Assembly: GCF_009931615.1 (NCBI RefSeq)
Contig: NZ_CP046620.1
Coordinates: 1,131,501-1,195,500 of the forward strand
Reading direction: 5' to 3'
DNA from: Algicella marina
GTDB taxonomy: Bacteria > Pseudomonadota > Alphaproteobacteria > Rhodobacterales > Rhodobacteraceae
Length of the DNA: 64,000 nucleotides
Shown in pieces: positions 46,354-55,641 of this stretch. A program made the translations under genes and the position numbers. The notes below the pieces were generated by a model, which saw only the letters and a list, made by a program, of their open reading frames with translations, did no database searches and was not told the origin of the DNA. The number at the start of each line of letters is the position of its first letter. The stretch's first letter is position 1.

Positions 46354-47097
46354 TTACTGCACGACGTCTTCGGAAGGTACTTCACCATCCGTACCGATCA
46401 CCGAACGGTCAAATTCAGGTGCGGCTTCGAGCTGTTCACGTGTCACGGAAGCAACAAGCTGACGCTCTTGGTTTTCGTTCACGCGCCATTCCAGTTTGTC
46501 CATGGACACGGCGACATCTTTTTCACCGATACCGAGGAAACCACCGACACCGACGATCACGGCTGCAACGCGGCCATCCTGAGTAAGAACGATATCGTTC
46601 ACGTCACCGATGCTGGACGCGTTGTCATCAGCGGACGGGTAGATCATCGCATTGATGAAGTTGTTGGCCGTCAGCATCGAGTTGTCAGCTTCATAGAAGC
46701 CTGTTTCAGGCGTTTCGACACCCATTGCATCGTCGCGCGCGAAGATACCGGTATCGTCTGCCATCGTATCGGTCGGCTCGGTCACGTCACCTTCGGCAAC
46801 GGTCGGATCTTCGATATCAGCGGCGGGTGCGTCGCTTTCGGCAACCGCCGGGTCATTCATATCCGCGGCGGGTGCGTCACCTTCGGCAACAGCCGGGTCT
46901 TCGACATCAGCGTCGGGGGTTTCGGTTTCCACCACTGTGGAGCCTTCAGCTTCGATTTCCGCCGGAGCTTCGGATTCCATGGTTGTGGATGCCTCAGCTT
47001 CGATTTCGGTCGAGTCCATGTCGGTGGACTGCGCCATGGCGCCGGAGGCCAGGCCGAGGCTGGCGATCGCGGTGGTAGCATAGATGAGCGTTTTCAT
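46354..47097 (-). CDS. Exported PRC-barrel protein with acidic repeats
   Basis: A 247-residue exported protein: signal peptide ending ASGAMAQ, then an acidic Glu/Asp/Ala-rich part (residues 25-125) with three 15-residue repeats of the type ADxxDPAVAEGDAPA. A C-terminal PRC-barrel begins near residue 150 (NFINAMIYPSADDNASSIGDVNDIVL, VAAVIVGVGGFLGIGEKDVAVSM). In alphaproteobacteria, exported PRC-barrel proteins are often stress-linked, but their role is not settled. GAGGAGCCTACA precedes the ATG at 47097, a strong ribosome site. Monocistronic. Confidence 0.87.
   Translation of the reverse strand: MKTLIYATTAIASLGLASGAMAQSTDMDSTEIEAEASTTMESEAPAEIEAEGSTVVETETPDADVEDPAVAEGDAPAADMNDPAVAESDAPAADIEDPTVAEGDVTEPTDTMADDTGIFARDDAMGVETPETGFYEADNSMLTANNFINAMIYPSADDNASSIGDVNDIVLTQDGRVAAVIVGVGGFLGIGEKDVAVSMDKLEWRVNENQERQLVASVTREQLEAAPEFDRSVIGTDGEVPSEDVVQ
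46780..46914 (-). repeat. Three tandem 45-bp coding repeats
   Basis: Within the PRC-barrel gene, codons for residues 62-106 form three head-to-tail 15-codon units (core DPAVAEGDAPA, DPAVAESDAPA, DPTVAEGDVT). The DNA units are nearly identical, so copy number may vary among strains by slippage while keeping frame. Confidence 0.8.
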
Positions 47098-47230
47098 TGT
47101 AGGCTCCTCCTGTGGATGTTTCATTCACACGCCCGTCCCGATGAAGTCTGCAAACGTTTCGGGACGGGCACCCTCAAAACGCGGCATCCGCGAGAAGGTT
47201 CCTTGGCGCCTCAAGAAAAGGTGAGGGGGC

Positions 47231-48454
47231 TCAGGCTGGGGCCAGGCTCGTACGGATCGCGACCTCGCCCTCAAGAGTGCGATGCACAGGACATTTGTTG
47301 GCGATTTCCAGTAGGCGGGCGCGTTGGTCGTCACTTAGCGGGCCCGAAAGGGTTATGCGACGCTCGAACGCGTCGATCATGCCGTCCGTGCTCTGACAAT
47401 GTTCACAATCGCTGGCGTGAATGCTGTTGTGGACAACATCGACCTGAATGTCCTCCAACGGCCAGTTCTTTCGGCGGGCATACATCCGGATCGTCATAGA
47501 GGTGCAGGCGCCGAGACCCGCGGACAGGAACTGGTAGGGGGACATCCCTGCATCATTGCCTCCGAACGCCTTTGGCTCATCCGCACGGGTGAAATGGCGC
47601 GGGCCGGCAGAGATGTTCTGCTGGAAAGCGTTGGGAGAGACCTCCGACACCCGCACCACGCCCTCCGGCGCGCCGATCGGTGCTGCCGGTGGCGTGATTC
47701 GCAAATAGCGGCGAACCCAGGCGGAAATCACCTCGGCCGCGTAATCGGCGTCACGGGGGCTGGTGAGCAGGTGGTCGGCGTTATCGAGGGTAACGAAACT
47801 CTTGGGATGCCGCGCCGCCATGAAGATTTCCGATGCGTTCTCGATGCCAACCGTATCATCCACCGGCGAATGGAGGACGAGCAGCGCCTTGCGCAAATCC
47901 CGGATCGCGGGGGTGAGTTCCGAGCGGGCGATATCGTCGAGAAAGCTCTTCCGGATGGTAAAGGGCCGGCCGGCAAGCGCGACTTCAGCTTCGCCGGCCT
48001 CGACAATATCTGGCAGGGCATCGCCGAAATTGTGCGTGACATGGGAGGGATCGGCCGGAGCGCCGATGGTGACGACGGCCTTGACCGAAGGCAGGTTCGC
48101 CGCCGCCTTCAGAACGGCCGCACCGCCAAGGGAATGGCCGATGAGTATCGCAGGCGCCTGGCCACGGTCCTTCAGGGCAGCGGCCGCCTGCAGAAGATCC
48201 TCGACATTGGACGAGAAGTGGGTATTGGCGAACTCTCCGCCGGAATGGCCGAGACCGGTGAAGTCGAAGCGCAACACCGCGACGCCCATTGCGGCCAGGC
48301 GCTTGGCGATCCGGCGCGATGCAGGGATGTCCTTGGAACAGGTGAAGCAATGGGCAAAGATCGCCGTAGCTACCGGCGTGCCTTCCGGCAGGTCGAGCCT
48401 CGCGGCGAGATCGTGGCCTGAATGGCCGGCAAAGGTGAAGCTTTCAGTGGCCAT
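47231..48454 (-). CDS. Bifunctional alpha/beta hydrolase-OsmC fusion
   Basis: A 407-residue two-domain protein. Residues about 1-255 are an alpha/beta hydrolase with IFAHCFTCSKD, the nucleophile GHSLGG, Asp in HSPVDDTVG and His in LDNADHLL. Residues about 265-407 are an OsmC/Ohr domain with LSAGLGACTSMTIRMYARRK, whose Cys is the peroxidatic or reactive residue, and a second conserved Cys in NKCPVHRTLEG. Such fusions are known, but the joint substrate is not; a role in oxidised lipid or acyl handling is inferred. The ATG at 48454 has GGAAGG upstream. Confidence 0.9.
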   Translation of the reverse strand: MATESFTFAGHSGHDLAARLDLPEGTPVATAIFAHCFTCSKDIPASRRIAKRLAAMGVAVLRFDFTGLGHSGGEFANTHFSSNVEDLLQAAAALKDRGQAPAILIGHSLGGAAVLKAAANLPSVKAVVTIGAPADPSHVTHNFGDALPDIVEAGEAEVALAGRPFTIRKSFLDDIARSELTPAIRDLRKALLVLHSPVDDTVGIENASEIFMAARHPKSFVTLDNADHLLTSPRDADYAAEVISAWVRRYLRITPPAAPIGAPEGVVRVSEVSPNAFQQNISAGPRHFTRADEPKAFGGNDAGMSPYQFLSAGLGACTSMTIRMYARRKNWPLEDIQVDVVHNSIHASDCEHCQSTDGMIDAFERRITLSGPLSDDQRARLLEIANKCPVHRTLEGEVAIRTSLAPA

Positions 48455-48560
48455 GGGGGAGCCTTCCGGTTTCTGTGCCGCTTTCATATGGAGGCGGAGG
48501 GTCCGGCGCTGCAATGGGTCAGACCCGTTCGTCGCAGAGTCGTGAGACTCATGTCACCGC

Positions 48561-49763
48561 TCAGGCCGCGAACTCGACCGTCATGCCAACGACCTCGCGC
48601 ACAGCGCCGAGGCCGCGCAATTCGGCGGGCGGGCCGATGCATGTCGTTTCCGGAGCCTCGGTCGCGATGACCCGCAGAGCCTCTTCCAGTTCGATGCGGG
48701 CGAGCGCCTCGCCGAGGCATCGGTGAGGGCCGGCTCCGAAAATCGGGTGAAGGCGCGGATGGTCTCTGCGAGTGATGTCCATCGTATCGGGGTCGGCATA
48801 GATCTCCGGATCGCGTAGTGCCGTCAGGCTGAGCGGACCGACGATCGTACCCGCTGGCAGATGGTAGCCCTCCAATTCCAGTTGCCGGGTGGTGACACGG
48901 GCGTAGGAACCGATAACTGGCTCCAGCCTCAACCCCTCGGCGACAGCGCCCTGCAGGTGCCTGTCCGGATCATCCTTCAGCAGGCTCCACTGATCTGGCG
49001 TATGAAGCAACCGCGACAGAATGGCCGTCAGGGCCGCACGGGTCGTATCCGATCCGGCGAGGATCAGCGTGACGATCTGGGCACGAACTTCGGCTTCACT
49101 GAGCGGGCTTTCGGCGGTGCGGGCGACATACTGGGAAAGAAAGTCGTCTTGCGGCGTCCGGCGTCTGTCCGCCAGCAGTTCGGCAACATAGGCCAGAAGG
49201 TGGCGGGTATCCTCGGTTGTCGCGGCGATGTTTTCGGACCGCTGGATGGAGAGCCCACGGATGGCGCTGTAGACGCGGCGGGTGAAGGCCGGAATGTCCG
49301 CGTCCGGCAGGCCGAGTATCCCGGCGACGATGCGGGCCGGGAACGGTCCGGCGACGGCTTCCAGAAATGGCGTTGGTCCCTTTCCTATCAACGGTCGGAT
49401 AAGGGCCTGCGCCTCCTGCCGGACCGCGGGCCGGAGAGCGTCCATCAGTGGGAAAGCGAAAGCGCGGGCGAGCGGCGTGCGTCGGCGCCTGTGGACCTCA
49501 CCGTTGGAAAAGAGCAGGGAATGGTCGATGAACTCGTGCAGCGGGCCGGCGGTGATCTCCTGCATCTGCAGGATATCGAGTTCAAGTTGCCGGGTGGCAT
49601 CATCGGTCAGGAAATACTGCAAATGCGCGTGACTGAAGGCGAAGACGAGGCCGAAACTGTTGGCGACAAAGGGATGGCCCAAGGCCTGAAGCTGGCGCAC
49701 GAAGGTCAAATCGTCCGTGCCGCTGGCTCGGCGCGGGGCCGTGGGTATGGCCTTGCCCGGCAT
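48561..49763 (-). CDS. Cytochrome P450
   Basis: A 400-residue soluble bacterial P450 monooxygenase. The heme-thiolate Cys349 is in FGAGPHRCLGEALAR, the I-helix oxygen-activation motif is ILAGSDTTRAAL, and the ExxR element is in AVAEGLRLEP. No membrane anchor is present. No ferredoxin or reductase gene is adjacent, so electron partners lie elsewhere. The ATG at 49763, with GGGAG about 10 bases upstream, is chosen over the much longer open frame. Divergent from the EEP-family gene. Substrate unknown. Confidence 0.93.
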   Translation of the reverse strand: MPGKAIPTAPRRASGTDDLTFVRQLQALGHPFVANSFGLVFAFSHAHLQYFLTDDATRQLELDILQMQEITAGPLHEFIDHSLLFSNGEVHRRRRTPLARAFAFPLMDALRPAVRQEAQALIRPLIGKGPTPFLEAVAGPFPARIVAGILGLPDADIPAFTRRVYSAIRGLSIQRSENIAATTEDTRHLLAYVAELLADRRRTPQDDFLSQYVARTAESPLSEAEVRAQIVTLILAGSDTTRAALTAILSRLLHTPDQWSLLKDDPDRHLQGAVAEGLRLEPVIGSYARVTTRQLELEGYHLPAGTIVGPLSLTALRDPEIYADPDTMDITRRDHPRLHPIFGAGPHRCLGEALARIELEEALRVIATEAPETTCIGPPAELRGLGAVREVVGMTVEFAA

Positions 49764-49907
49764 GGTTGACACTCCCTGCGGAACGGTGGCCGGAGTATAA
49801 CCCGATTTTCCGCGCCGCACCACCGCCGGCGCGGTCGGACTTGCCTTGCCCGCCGCGCTCTGCTTGATGGAAGCCGTGGTTGCCCACCGGAACAGGGACG
49901 CGGAACC

Positions 49908-50825
49908 ATGAGGCAGGGGGCAGGGGCAGGGATGATCACCGGGTTGAGGCGTTTGGCGTTGTTGCTCGCCATTGGCGGGACGTGCGCCGTGCTGGCCGGT
50001 ATGGGCGGATGGTTGCATCCGGCCGGAGATTCGCTTGCCGCTTTCCGGGTGCAATTGTTGATGGGCCTTGTTGCCTTGTCGGGGATCGGGGTGCTCCTGC
50101 GGGCCCGTGCGGCGGTGGCGGTGGCCATGGCGGCCGCGCTGGTCGCCGTTGCCGCAAGCTGGGTCACCTGGTGGCCGATGGAAGTGCCGCAATCCGTCGA
50201 CCTGCGTCTCTACAGCCAGAACCTTCGCTTTACCAACGCCGAGGCTGCGGCGGTGGTCGGTGGCGTGCGGGCCTTCGATGCCGATGTCGTAATCCTGCAG
50301 GAGGTGTCGGAAACGACACTGCCGGTTTTTGAAATGCTGTCGTCCGGTTATGACGTTGCCGAACTCTGCGCTTTCGGAACGGTCGGGGGTGTCGCGGTCC
50401 TTTCCCGGCTGCCACTGGCGGGGCCAGCCTTGTGCGAGCGGGGGCAGGGGTTCCTGTTGGTGCCGCTGCAAACTTCGGCCGGCCCATTCAGTTTTGGCAG
50501 TGCGCATCTGCCTTGGCCCTGGCCGCACCAGCAGGCACGACAGGCGGCGAAGGTCGCTGGTGTTGTGGCCGGGCAAGAGGGCCGGATGATCATCGCTGGC
50601 GATTTCAACATGGTACCGTGGGGCGCAAGCGTGCAGAGGATCGCCCGTGCCAGCCGGACGCGGGTGGTACCGGGGCTGCGGCTGAGTTTTCGCCGGCCTG
50701 ACCTCTGGCCTGGCTTGCCGCTGGATCACGTGCTGGTGCCCGAGGGTGTCCGGGCGCGTTCGCAGCTGCTGGGTGCGTTTGGCTCGGATCATCTGGCGGT
50801 GGGAACCGAGTTGGAATTGCGATGA
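49908..50825 (+). CDS. Membrane-anchored endonuclease/exonuclease/phosphatase-fold protein
   Basis: About 305 residues. Three N-terminal membrane helices (to about residue 90) are followed by an EEP catalytic domain facing the periplasm. It has LRLYSQNLRF, VVILQEVSETT (metal Glu), FGSAHLPWPWPHQQAR, IIAGDFNMVPWG (Asp-Asn), LPLDHVLVPEG and GSDHLAV (catalytic His). This fold includes nucleases, phosphatases and sphingomyelinases; the substrate is unknown. ATG at 49908; an in-frame ATG at 49932 is possible. It is followed 52 bases later by an uncharacterised membrane protein gene. Confidence 0.85.
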   Translation: MRQGAGAGMITGLRRLALLLAIGGTCAVLAGMGGWLHPAGDSLAAFRVQLLMGLVALSGIGVLLRARAAVAVAMAAALVAVAASWVTWWPMEVPQSVDLRLYSQNLRFTNAEAAAVVGGVRAFDADVVILQEVSETTLPVFEMLSSGYDVAELCAFGTVGGVAVLSRLPLAGPALCERGQGFLLVPLQTSAGPFSFGSAHLPWPWPHQQARQAAKVAGVVAGQEGRMIIAGDFNMVPWGASVQRIARASRTRVVPGLRLSFRRPDLWPGLPLDHVLVPEGVRARSQLLGAFGSDHLAVGTELELR

Positions 50826-50877
50826 TGACGTGCCTGTGCTTCGGTACCGTTGGTCTGTCAGCACGGAGAATGGGTCA

Positions 50878-51393
50878 ATGACCGAGGCCGCCATCGAACC
50901 GCCGGGCAAGGCGCTGGCACTCGTTTCCTATGCGCGGGCAATGTCTCTGGGCGAGGACGTGGACACGGCGTCGCTACGGGCGCTGGTGAATGAAGTCTGC
51001 ACGTCGCGCCGGGAACGGCAGATCCTGCTGTCACGTATCGCCGAGGCGAACACGCGGGAGATCGGTTACGCGGTGGCGGACCTGCTGGCCGAGAGAGTGG
51101 CGCGTTTGCGAGAGGCGGAGGGGCTGGAGCGGGATATCGACGATATCTATGGCAAATGGGGGCAGCGGGTTTCCGGCGGAGCGCTGCTTGCAGGCGCCGG
51201 CGCCGCGATCGGTGGCGTCGTTACGGGCGGCGGTGTCATCCTGGCCATCGCGCTACCGTTGGCGATGGGTGCGGTCGTGACGGCCGGGCGGCTGAAGGGC
51301 AGCAAACGCTACCGGCGCTTCGCGCGTGAACGGGAGGATACCGAGAGCTTGCTGGAGTTGACTAAGACAGCCACCGCCGATTTACGGATTTGA
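50878..51393 (+). CDS. Uncharacterised membrane protein
   Basis: A 171-residue protein. The first 100 residues are helical and charged (YARAMSLGEDVDTASLRALVNEVC, RERQILLSRIAEANTREIGY), then a Gly/Ala-rich double hydrophobic segment (residues about 106-140, GALLAGAGAAIGGVVTGGGVI), then a basic tail (KGSKRYRRFARERE). This suggests a membrane hairpin with both soluble parts on one side. GGAG lies about 9 bases before the ATG at 50878. No family recognised. Likely co-transcribed with the EEP-fold gene. Confidence 0.7.
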   Translation: MTEAAIEPPGKALALVSYARAMSLGEDVDTASLRALVNEVCTSRRERQILLSRIAEANTREIGYAVADLLAERVARLREAEGLERDIDDIYGKWGQRVSGGALLAGAGAAIGGVVTGGGVILAIALPLAMGAVVTAGRLKGSKRYRRFAREREDTESLLELTKTATADLRI

Positions 51394-51456
51394 AAGACTT
51401 CGGCTGGAAAGATGGCGGCGGATGCCCTATATTAAGGATCAGAAGAGGAGCCGAAC

Positions 51457-51654
51457 ATGATTGAAGCCTTCAGCGGATCTCAGGGTACCATTCTGCTGGT
51501 GATTGCTGCGACAAGCGCCTTCGCCGGTTTCGGCGGCTTGTTGATGCTGCGCGGACCCAGACGACAGGAAGTACGGGTGGATGTGGACGCATTCGTCCGG
51601 AAGGCACCCTACCACCGGCTGCACAATGTTGTGCCGATGAAGAAGAAACTCTGA
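51457..51654 (+). CDS. Small single-pass membrane protein
   Basis: A 65-residue protein with a strong GAGGAG ribosome site 8 bases before its ATG. Residues about 10-32 form one membrane helix (TILLVIAATSAFAGFGGLLM), followed by a basic cytosolic or periplasmic tail (PRRQEVRVDVDAFVRK, MKKKL). Followed by two hairpins, the second with a T-run, so it is a complete small transcription unit. Function unknown. Confidence 0.65.
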   Translation: MIEAFSGSQGTILLVIAATSAFAGFGGLLMLRGPRRQEVRVDVDAFVRKAPYHRLHNVVPMKKKL

Positions 51655-51707
51655 CGAGAGATGCCTGGCGAGGTGTCTCGCCAATACAAATCTCCCAACA
51701 TCTCTGT

Positions 51708-51733
51708 AGCCTGGCCAGTGCGCCGGGCTTTTT
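51708..51733 (+). terminator. Intrinsic terminator after the small membrane protein
   Basis: AGCCTGGC (51708-51715) pairs with GCCGGGCT (51722-51729), 8 bp with one G-U, followed by TTTTT. A separate perfect 7-bp hairpin, TGGCGAG-GTGT-CTCGCCA, precedes it at 51666-51683. The rest of 51655-51920 has no gene but is notably AT-rich around 51780-51830. Confidence 0.75.
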
Positions 51734-51856
51734 CATGCCGGCTAGGCGCATGTGAGTTGGCAGTTTCGCGAGCAAGAGAGATAATTTTTTCGGTTTAATC
51801 TCAATAGGTTAAAATCTCAAGTTTGAGTGAAGGTCGCATTGATCGGTTCGCGCATG

Positions 51857-51882
51857 AAAAAAGGCCGCCATCGCTGGCGGCC
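51857..51882 (-). terminator. Intrinsic terminator of glnB-glnA
   Basis: On the minus strand GGCCGCC, loop AGCGAT, GGCGGCC, then TTTTTT: a perfect 7-bp GC stem plus T-run about 40 bases after the glnA stop. Confidence 0.92.
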
Positions 51883-51920
51883 TCCGGTTCTTCGGCCCTT
51901 TCGGACCTGTCAACGCTGAT

Positions 51921-53330
51921 TCAGCAGCTGTAGTACATCTGGAACTCGATGGGGTGCGGCGTGTGCTCGTAGGCATACACCTCTTCCCATTTCAGTTCCA
52001 TGTAACCCTCGATCTGGTCTTTGGAGAAGACATCGCCGGCGAGCAGGAACTCGTGATCGGCTTCCAGTTCCGTCAAGGCTTCGCGCAGCGACGCGCAAAC
52101 GGTCGGGATTTCGGCCAGTTCTTCCGGCGGGAGATCGTAGAGATCCTTGTCGTTGGCCGGACCTGGGTCGATCTTGTTCTTGATGCCATCGAGACCAGCC
52201 ATCAGCAGGGCTGCGAAGCAGAGATAGGGGTTGGAGGACGGGTCCGGGAAGCGGGCTTCCACGCGCTTCGCCTTCGGAGACTCGGCCCACGGGATACGCA
52301 CGCAGCCGGAGCGGTTGCGGGCGGAATACGCGCGCAGAACCGGGGCTTCAAAGCCCGGGATCAGGCGTTTGTAGGAGTTCGTGGACGGGTTGGTGAAGGC
52401 GTTCAGTGCTTTCGCGTGCTTCAGGATACCGCCGATGAACCAAAGGGCCTCGTCAGAAAGGTCGGCATATTTGTCGCCGGCAAACAGCGGCTTGCCGTCT
52501 TTCCAGATCGACATGTTCACGTGCATGCCCGTGCCGTTATCGCCTGCGATCGGTTTCGGCATGAAGGTCGCGGACTTGCCGTAGGCATGCGCGACGTTGT
52601 GGATGACGTACTTGTATTTCTGAAGTTCGTCCGCCTGTTTGGTCAGCGATCCGAAGATCAGGCCGAGTTCGTGCTGGCAGGAGGCCACTTCGTGGTGGTG
52701 CTTGTCGACCTTCATGCCCATGCGTTTCATAGTCGAAAGCATTTCGGAGCGGAGATCGACGGCGGCATCCGTCGGGTTCACGGGGAAGTAGCCACCCTTG
52801 ACACCAGGGCGGTGACCCATGTTGCCCATCTCGTAGTCGGTGCCGGTGTTCCAGGATGCATCGGCGGCGTCAACTTCGTATCCCACCTTGTTGATGGAAT
52901 TGGAGAATTTGACGTCATCGAACAGGAAGAATTCCGCTTCCGGGCCGAAATATGAAGTATCACCAATGCCGGAGGAGATAAGGTAGGCTTCCGCGCGCTC
53001 GGCGGTCGAGCGGGGATCGCGACCGTAGTCTTCGCCCGTGTCCGGCTCGACAATGGAGCAATGCAGGCAGAGCGTTTTCTCCGCGTAGAAAGGATCGAGA
53101 TAGGCGCTGTCAGCATCCGGCATCAGTTTCATGTCGGATTCGTTGATCGCTTTCCAGCCGGCGATGGACGAACCATCGAACATGAAGCCTTCTTCGAGGA
53201 AGTCCTCATCGACCTCGTCTGCAATCACTGTGACGTGCTGCAGCTTGCCACGGGGATCGGTGAAGCGGATATCGACGTACTCGATCTCCTCATCCTTGAT
53301 CATGGCTACAACGGATTTGTTATCGCTCAT
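51921..53330 (-). CDS. glnA: Glutamine synthetase type I
   Basis: Assimilates ammonia into glutamine with ATP, as a dodecamer. The 469-residue product has the N-terminal [45 protein letters not shown] (metal site), [29 protein letters not shown], the NRSGCVRIP loop, [16 protein letters not shown], and Tyr398 in KDLYDLPP, the adenylylation site used by GlnE. Start at 53330 gives MSDNKSV; upstream in-frame codons are not family-like. It lies 86 bases after glnB on the same strand, the standard alphaproteobacterial nitrogen operon. Confidence 0.98.
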   Translation of the reverse strand: MSDNKSVVAMIKDEEIEYVDIRFTDPRGKLQHVTVIADEVDEDFLEEGFMFDGSSIAGWKAINESDMKLMPDADSAYLDPFYAEKTLCLHCSIVEPDTGEDYGRDPRSTAERAEAYLISSGIGDTSYFGPEAEFFLFDDVKFSNSINKVGYEVDAADASWNTGTDYEMGNMGHRPGVKGGYFPVNPTDAAVDLRSEMLSTMKRMGMKVDKHHHEVASCQHELGLIFGSLTKQADELQKYKYVIHNVAHAYGKSATFMPKPIAGDNGTGMHVNMSIWKDGKPLFAGDKYADLSDEALWFIGGILKHAKALNAFTNPSTNSYKRLIPGFEAPVLRAYSARNRSGCVRIPWAESPKAKRVEARFPDPSSNPYLCFAALLMAGLDGIKNKIDPGPANDKDLYDLPPEELAEIPTVCASLREALTELEADHEFLLAGDVFSKDQIEGYMELKWEEVYAYEHTPHPIEFQMYYSC

Positions 53331-53416
53331 ATGTCTGTCCCTATTGTTGTGGTTGGGGTTCTTGGCGGGGCAGGGCGCGCACCACACCGCGCCGTGACCC
53401 GATTGCTGGAATGGCG

Positions 53417-53857
<441 letters not shown>

Positions 53858-53942
53858 GAAGTTGGGGGTGAAGGGAAATTTCGGATATGTGCCTAATTTT
53901 TGTGCATTGTGACCGGGAACTGGGCGGGGTGAGAAGCGACGC

Positions 53943-55556
53943 ATGACGGAACTTCTGACGGCGGCGCAGATGCGCGGCATCGAGCGGGCAGCGATCGAGA
54001 GCGGTGCCGTGACGGGGCTGGAGCTGATGGAGCGGGCCGGGCGCGGCGTGGTGGAGGCGGTGCTGGAATGGCGGCCGGAGCTTACCACGGCGCCGCACCG
54101 CGCCGTGGTGCTGTGCGGTCCGGGCAACAACGGCGGCGACGGGTTCGTGGTGGCGCGGCTGCTGAAGGAGCGCGGCTGGGACGTGGATGTGTTTCTTTAC
54201 GGCGATGAGCCAAAGCTGCCGCCGGATGCCGCGACCAATTGCCGGCGGTGGCGGGAGATGGGGGAGATTTCTCCAATCCAAGACGAGTTTCTGGAGGATT
54301 ATGTAAAGCGAAATCCTGATACAAAAATCGTGGTGGATGCTCTGTTCGGCTCCGGCCTCGCAAGGCCATTTACGACCCTTGGCGGTACCCAGAACGAACT
54401 CAACTTCTTTCAAGCTGCGTCCCGTCGAGACAGTTCCGTGGCTCCCTCGATCATCAGCATCGACGTGCCGAGCGGGATGCATTCTGACACCGGGATGTAT
54501 CCCGGTTACGAGCAGGAAAATCCGCTGGACAGCTGCATACAGGCGAATCTGACCGTGACCTTCCATGTGCCATTCGTTGGCCATTTGTGTGGGGTTGGTC
54601 CACGCGCCTGTGGTCATCTCTTCACCAAGAGCATTGGCCTTGAAGGGCGTCCGGCAGAGAGCCGGACCGTCCATCTGGTGTCTGCAAGCTCAGTCAAGGA
54701 CAATCATGTTCCTGCCCTGTTGCGGAGCGCGTGGAAGCAAGATTCATCGCACAAGTATGCGTTCGGTCACGCTCTGGTGTTTTCCGGACCATCGGGCCAA
54801 GGCGGTGCGGCCCGTCTTGCTGCGCGCGGGGCGGTGCGGATCGGGGCGGGACTGGTAACTGTTTGTGTTCGTCCGGATGCAGTTCAGGAGCACGCGGCAC
54901 AGCTCAATGCCATCATGATACGCGAGATCGTAAATGCGGCGGCGCTGACGAAGGTGCTGGAGGACAAGCGGATAAACGCGCTCTGTCTCGGGCCCGGTAT
55001 GGGCGTGAATTGCGATACGCGCGATCTTGTCCATGCAGCGTTAGCGGCGGGGCGGAATACTGTGCTGGATGCGGATGCGCTCACCGTATTATCGCAGGAG
55101 GAAGACCCGTTCGCGGTAATGCATGAGAAGTGTGTGCTGACACCACATGGCGGCGAGTTTGCGCGGCTCTTTCCCGATATCGCGGAGAAACTCGGGATGC
55201 CTGCCACCGACGGACCGGCCTATTCCAAGGTGGATGCCTGCAGGCAGGCCGCGGCGCGGGCGGGATGCGTGGTGCTATTTAAGGGGGCGGACACAGTAAT
55301 CGCGTCGCCGGATGGGCGCTGTGCCCTGAACTCGGCGCATTACGAGCGGGCGGCACCGTGGTTGGCGACTGCCGGCTCCGGTGACGTGCTGGCCGGATTC
55401 ATCACCGGTCTGTTGGCACGTGGCTTCGACCCGCAGGAGGCCGCGGAGGCCGCCGCATGGCTGCATGTTGAATGCGCCCTTCATTTCGGGCCGGGCCTCA
55501 TCGCCGAAGACCTGCCGGAGCAGCTGCCGGCGGTGTTGCGGTGCCTCGGGAGGTGA
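53943..55556 (+). CDS. nnr: Bifunctional NAD(P)HX epimerase/dehydratase
   Basis: Repairs hydrated NAD(P)H: the N-terminal YjeF domain epimerises R/S-NAD(P)HX and the C-terminal domain dehydrates the S form with ADP. The 537-residue protein has VLCGPGNNGGDGFVVARLL and SIDVPSGMHSDTG (N domain, to about residue 230). The kinase-like C domain has GAVRIGAGLVTV, LGPGMG, VLDADALTVL, LTPHGGEFARLF and ATAGSGDVLAGFITGLLARG. Base composition dips around 54270-54800 (54301-54360 has 30 G+C in 60 by count), unlike the flanks. Convergent with serS. Confidence 0.93.
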   Translation: MTELLTAAQMRGIERAAIESGAVTGLELMERAGRGVVEAVLEWRPELTTAPHRAVVLCGPGNNGGDGFVVARLLKERGWDVDVFLYGDEPKLPPDAATNCRRWREMGEISPIQDEFLEDYVKRNPDTKIVVDALFGSGLARPFTTLGGTQNELNFFQAASRRDSSVAPSIISIDVPSGMHSDTGMYPGYEQENPLDSCIQANLTVTFHVPFVGHLCGVGPRACGHLFTKSIGLEGRPAESRTVHLVSASSVKDNHVPALLRSAWKQDSSHKYAFGHALVFSGPSGQGGAARLAARGAVRIGAGLVTVCVRPDAVQEHAAQLNAIMIREIVNAAALTKVLEDKRINALCLGPGMGVNCDTRDLVHAALAAGRNTVLDADALTVLSQEEDPFAVMHEKCVLTPHGGEFARLFPDIAEKLGMPATDGPAYSKVDACRQAAARAGCVVLFKGADTVIASPDGRCALNSAHYERAAPWLATAGSGDVLAGFITGLLARGFDPQEAAEAAAWLHVECALHFGPGLIAEDLPEQLPAVLRCLGR

Positions 55557-55607
55557 GGTTCGCCGATAGCGATGTGGATAAGCCAGGCTTTCAAGGATGA
55601 GGTTACC

Positions 55608-55638
55608 ATCGGGCGCGGGCGTCGGCCCAGCGCCCGAT
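55608..55638. terminator. Convergent hairpin between nnr and serS
   Basis: ATCGGGCGC (55608-55616) and GCGCCCGAT (55630-55638) form a perfect 9-bp stem with a 13-base loop in the 85-base convergent gap. There is no clear T-run, so it is a likely bidirectional terminator of modest strength. Confidence 0.6.
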
Positions 55639-55641
55639 CAT

